The notes beneath the pieces were generated by a model, which had not been told where the DNA came from, did no database searches, and saw nothing but the letters and a program-made list of their open reading frames with translations. Made by a program: the position numbers and the translations under genes. DNA of 64,000 bases from Cinnamomum chago. Lineage: Eukaryota > Streptophyta > Magnoliopsida > Laurales > Lauraceae. Every line of letters begins with the position of its first letter. The first letter of the stretch is position 1. The DNA lies in assembly GCA_038049695.1 (NCBI GenBank), contig CP142453.1, positions 22,732,001-22,796,000 on the forward strand, in the 5' to 3' direction. Below are positions 52,801-55,800 of this stretch, one piece after another.

Positions 52801-55800
52801 GATGTTTTAATGGTTTTTAATGTCTTTTGATGGCCCATTAATTTTCATTTGTGCCTTTCATCTCATGGGCCCATAACTTACCCGTTTAAAAAAACAAAAT
52901 GGGAGTAAGGGATGATGCAAGTAGGCCAATAAAGGGCAATTCTTGCTGCGCTAGGTTTCATTCGAACAGAAAATCGAGATGAGAAAGAGAAAAAGGAGGG
53001 AGAGAGCACCTGTAGTCCGGTACTAGGTTCGGCGTGATGTTGGAGCTGTGGAGGAGGGTCCTGTTTCGATGACGCTTGCTGCTTTTGTCTCTGCCGTGAT
53101 GCAACTAGTGCCTCCATGTATCAGGTATGTCCTCTGCAACTCATCTCTCTCTTTTATTCTTTTTTCCTTTCTTCCTCTTTTTCTCCTCTTTTTTTTTTTG
53201 TTTGTTTGTTCTATTAGTCAAGCAGACGAGGAGAGAAGGGGGAGGAGGCATTATTCAGCTAGGTGTGTGGTGCTGCTACGGGCTAATACGGGTTCAACAC
53301 CCGATAAATCACATTTAGCGTGGCGGCCAATGCCGCCACAACCGATATATTGGGTAGCGGCCAATATTTTCATCCATGTTCCTCACCCATTGCATTTGAA
53401 AAATGTTTCTCTCCCCTTCTTTATTAACAAATCTATTATCTGTTGGCCAATTCGTTGATAATAATTGAAATATCATTTTTTCTTGTTTTGGTTGTGTGGT
53501 GCAAGATCGGGTGTCGGGGAAGGTGATCCCGAAGGGGCCTAAGTGTGGGCGTCTTTCTCCACTGTACTTGTCATCGCATCTTTCGCAAAAACTTGATATT
53601 ACATTTCCTTGTTTTTCCTTGTTTTTCCAGTGTCAATGCATCTAATAAACTAATATAAAAGGAAATTTAATCAATATCAAGGCATTTCTCCAGTAAAAGA
53701 AATTAGAAAGAGGGTTCGAGCCTTATATCCATATTTTTGTCAATGATTGAAATTAAGTGCATGATGACTCCGCAAGAACTTGTCAGAGCTCACGGATTGG
53801 ATGAACATTAGAAATAACATGAATAACTATAACTAATACGACATAACTATTTCCTAAAAATAAAGATGAAAGCTTCATATTAAAATACCATAGAAGAATT
53901 TTCGGGAAACTCCAAAAGCGAGTAAGGATCTACACCTTCAAAACCGCATTCTCCTTGCTCATTTCTTCCATTTTGGTGAGTCTGCTCTCCAATGCATCTT
54001 TCTCTTTCTTTGCAAACTCCAGCTGACTTTGAAGCAAAGCATTCTTGTTGCACTCACTATCTGTCGCCAGTTTAGCAGCATCCAATTCAACATTCAAGAG
54101 CTCAATTGCTTTTTTAAGCTTTGAAATTTCTACTGACTTAGCCTCATCATTGGAGACCTGCATTCCCAACCATTGTGGTTATAGATCTATATAAGTTACA
54201 CATGTATTCACCAATATAAAATCAGACAGGAAACAAGTAAAACATGACAAGACTTATGAATCTAGATTCATAGAACATAAGTTCTATTTTTTTTTTTTTT
54301 TTTTTTTTTTTGTTCTTCTATGTTATTTAATTTTTATATAAGTCATTGGGCTAAGAGGGAGACTCCATCCAACCAAGTCGAGGGTGATTGAGTTGCCCCA
54401 AGTCGGAGTTATAAAACCTTTCTACATGCAGGTATGTCATCAAAATAGATAACCATAATCCTTTCTGATTGTCATCACAAGGATTTCCAAATTTATACCC
54501 AACTCCTGTATGAATATGAGGTAATTGTGCCACATTGACAGACTTCCTCAAACTTGCTTTTGCTTCTGCTTACTGATTCCACAAAGTCGATAACAAATGA
54601 TATGCAAGCAGAGAGAAATATATCTAAGCACTAAAGAGGAATCAAGCATATGTATCTGGGGGAGGATAGAAAAGATGGCATCTAATCTACACCCTTTCTG
54701 TGAGTAATCTTCAAAGTGTACTAGCAGAGTATCGACCCAAGGTGTCACTCAGGCCTTATACACTGTTTAAAATGGCATGACTGTAACAGGACTTGGACAA
54801 AGAAGAAATTTCACAATCGATTACATTCACCAATGGTCCACCTCAATCTCTAGGTTAAAAAATGAAAACTTTCAAATGGATGTCTACCACTCAAAATAAT
54901 CACCAGGCTGTCTACAATCACACTCTAGGAAAAAAAAATCATAAAAGATGTTTGGCAAAGAAACTAATTACTGATGAAAGCCTGCAGCATAGGGGGATGG
55001 TGCTCATCCTCACAAACCATGAGGTTGCAGGTTTGAGTCATGTTAAAAAGAAAAGGAATTTTTTTTTCCTCTGTTAGACATTATTATTTAAATCAGAAAA
55101 TAGGTTTACTTACCATTTAGGAAAAAAAAAGGTTTTACTTTCATATCAGAGGCATGCAAGATAAAAAGAGTGCATAGATGTGTCCACCATAAAAGAGGAA
55201 AACGTACATATCAATTCATATAATAATCAGATGTGTGTCGTTTATTGTTTTTCTGTTACCCTGTCCACCTAATGAACCAATGTGTTACATGTCTCTCGAC
55301 TTTCAGGCCGACGGGCTGGAAACTGGCCTGAATATTGGGCCTAATAAACACATTCATTGTGAACATGATTCAGCCTAGAGCCCTAGACTCACCATCCCAT
55401 TTACAGCCCAACTGATGCAGGCCCAATGGAACCAGGCTCGTGACCCAACATGAAGCTGTAGATATTTATGGATAGACAACCAAGCGCAACCTTCCTTAAG
55501 AAAAACAGTACAGTAACTTCAACAAGCTTTTCTTTTTTATATTTAAGTAGATAAGATTAATTTCCTTTTACAAAGATGTAGTTTAGATTTTTTTAGGATT
55601 CCAATTTTTACTTCCTATATCCATATATATGGATGTATTTCATTTGAAAAGATACATCGGATTTGAATAAAAAGAGTTTGTTTCAAAGAATTCTGTGGAA
55701 CTTGTCCTTTTGCTTTGTTGTGATGAAACTTTTTCCGTGCGACCTATATTTTAAGAGACCCGTCCATCTCTCAGACAATCAACACCCTCAAATCATCCCA

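Larger units (their letters stand above)
37104..53615 (+). mobile_element. Outer Ty1/Copia element, host of several later insertions
   Basis: A 5' LTR (37104-37415), primer-binding site (37416), leader and gag start (38131) are followed by a coding region in pieces: 38131-38272, 49086-50053, 51929-52034 and 53388-53615. Between the pieces sit a Copia (38273-49080), an inverted-LTR element (50054-51923) and a Mutator-like element (52035-53378). Removing each insertion with one copy of its duplication restores the Copia reading. The copy stops in the integrase N-terminal part; RT, RNase H and 3' LTR are lost. The LTR start is uncertain (37104 or 37133). Confidence 0.8.
38131..53615 (+). pseudogene. 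Outer Copia gag-protease remnant in four pieces
   Basis: Gag begins [20 protein letters not shown] (38131) and resumes after the second Copia with [17 protein letters not shown] (49095 on). It contains two zinc knuckles ([12 protein letters not shown].., frameshifted near 49733, and [14 protein letters not shown] at 49750-49791). The protease region has [11 protein letters not shown], a decayed form of the [10 protein letters not shown] site (aspartate kept, S to F next to it), and continues across two insertions with [17 protein letters not shown]. Piece four ends at [13 protein letters not shown] (about 53520-53560). Several stops; not functional. Confidence 0.8.

Noticed and set aside
54351..54748. 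Minus-strand frames upstream of the coiled-coil exon as further myosin exons
   Set aside because: No similarity to the myosin rod, and the flanking exons already join in phase without them.
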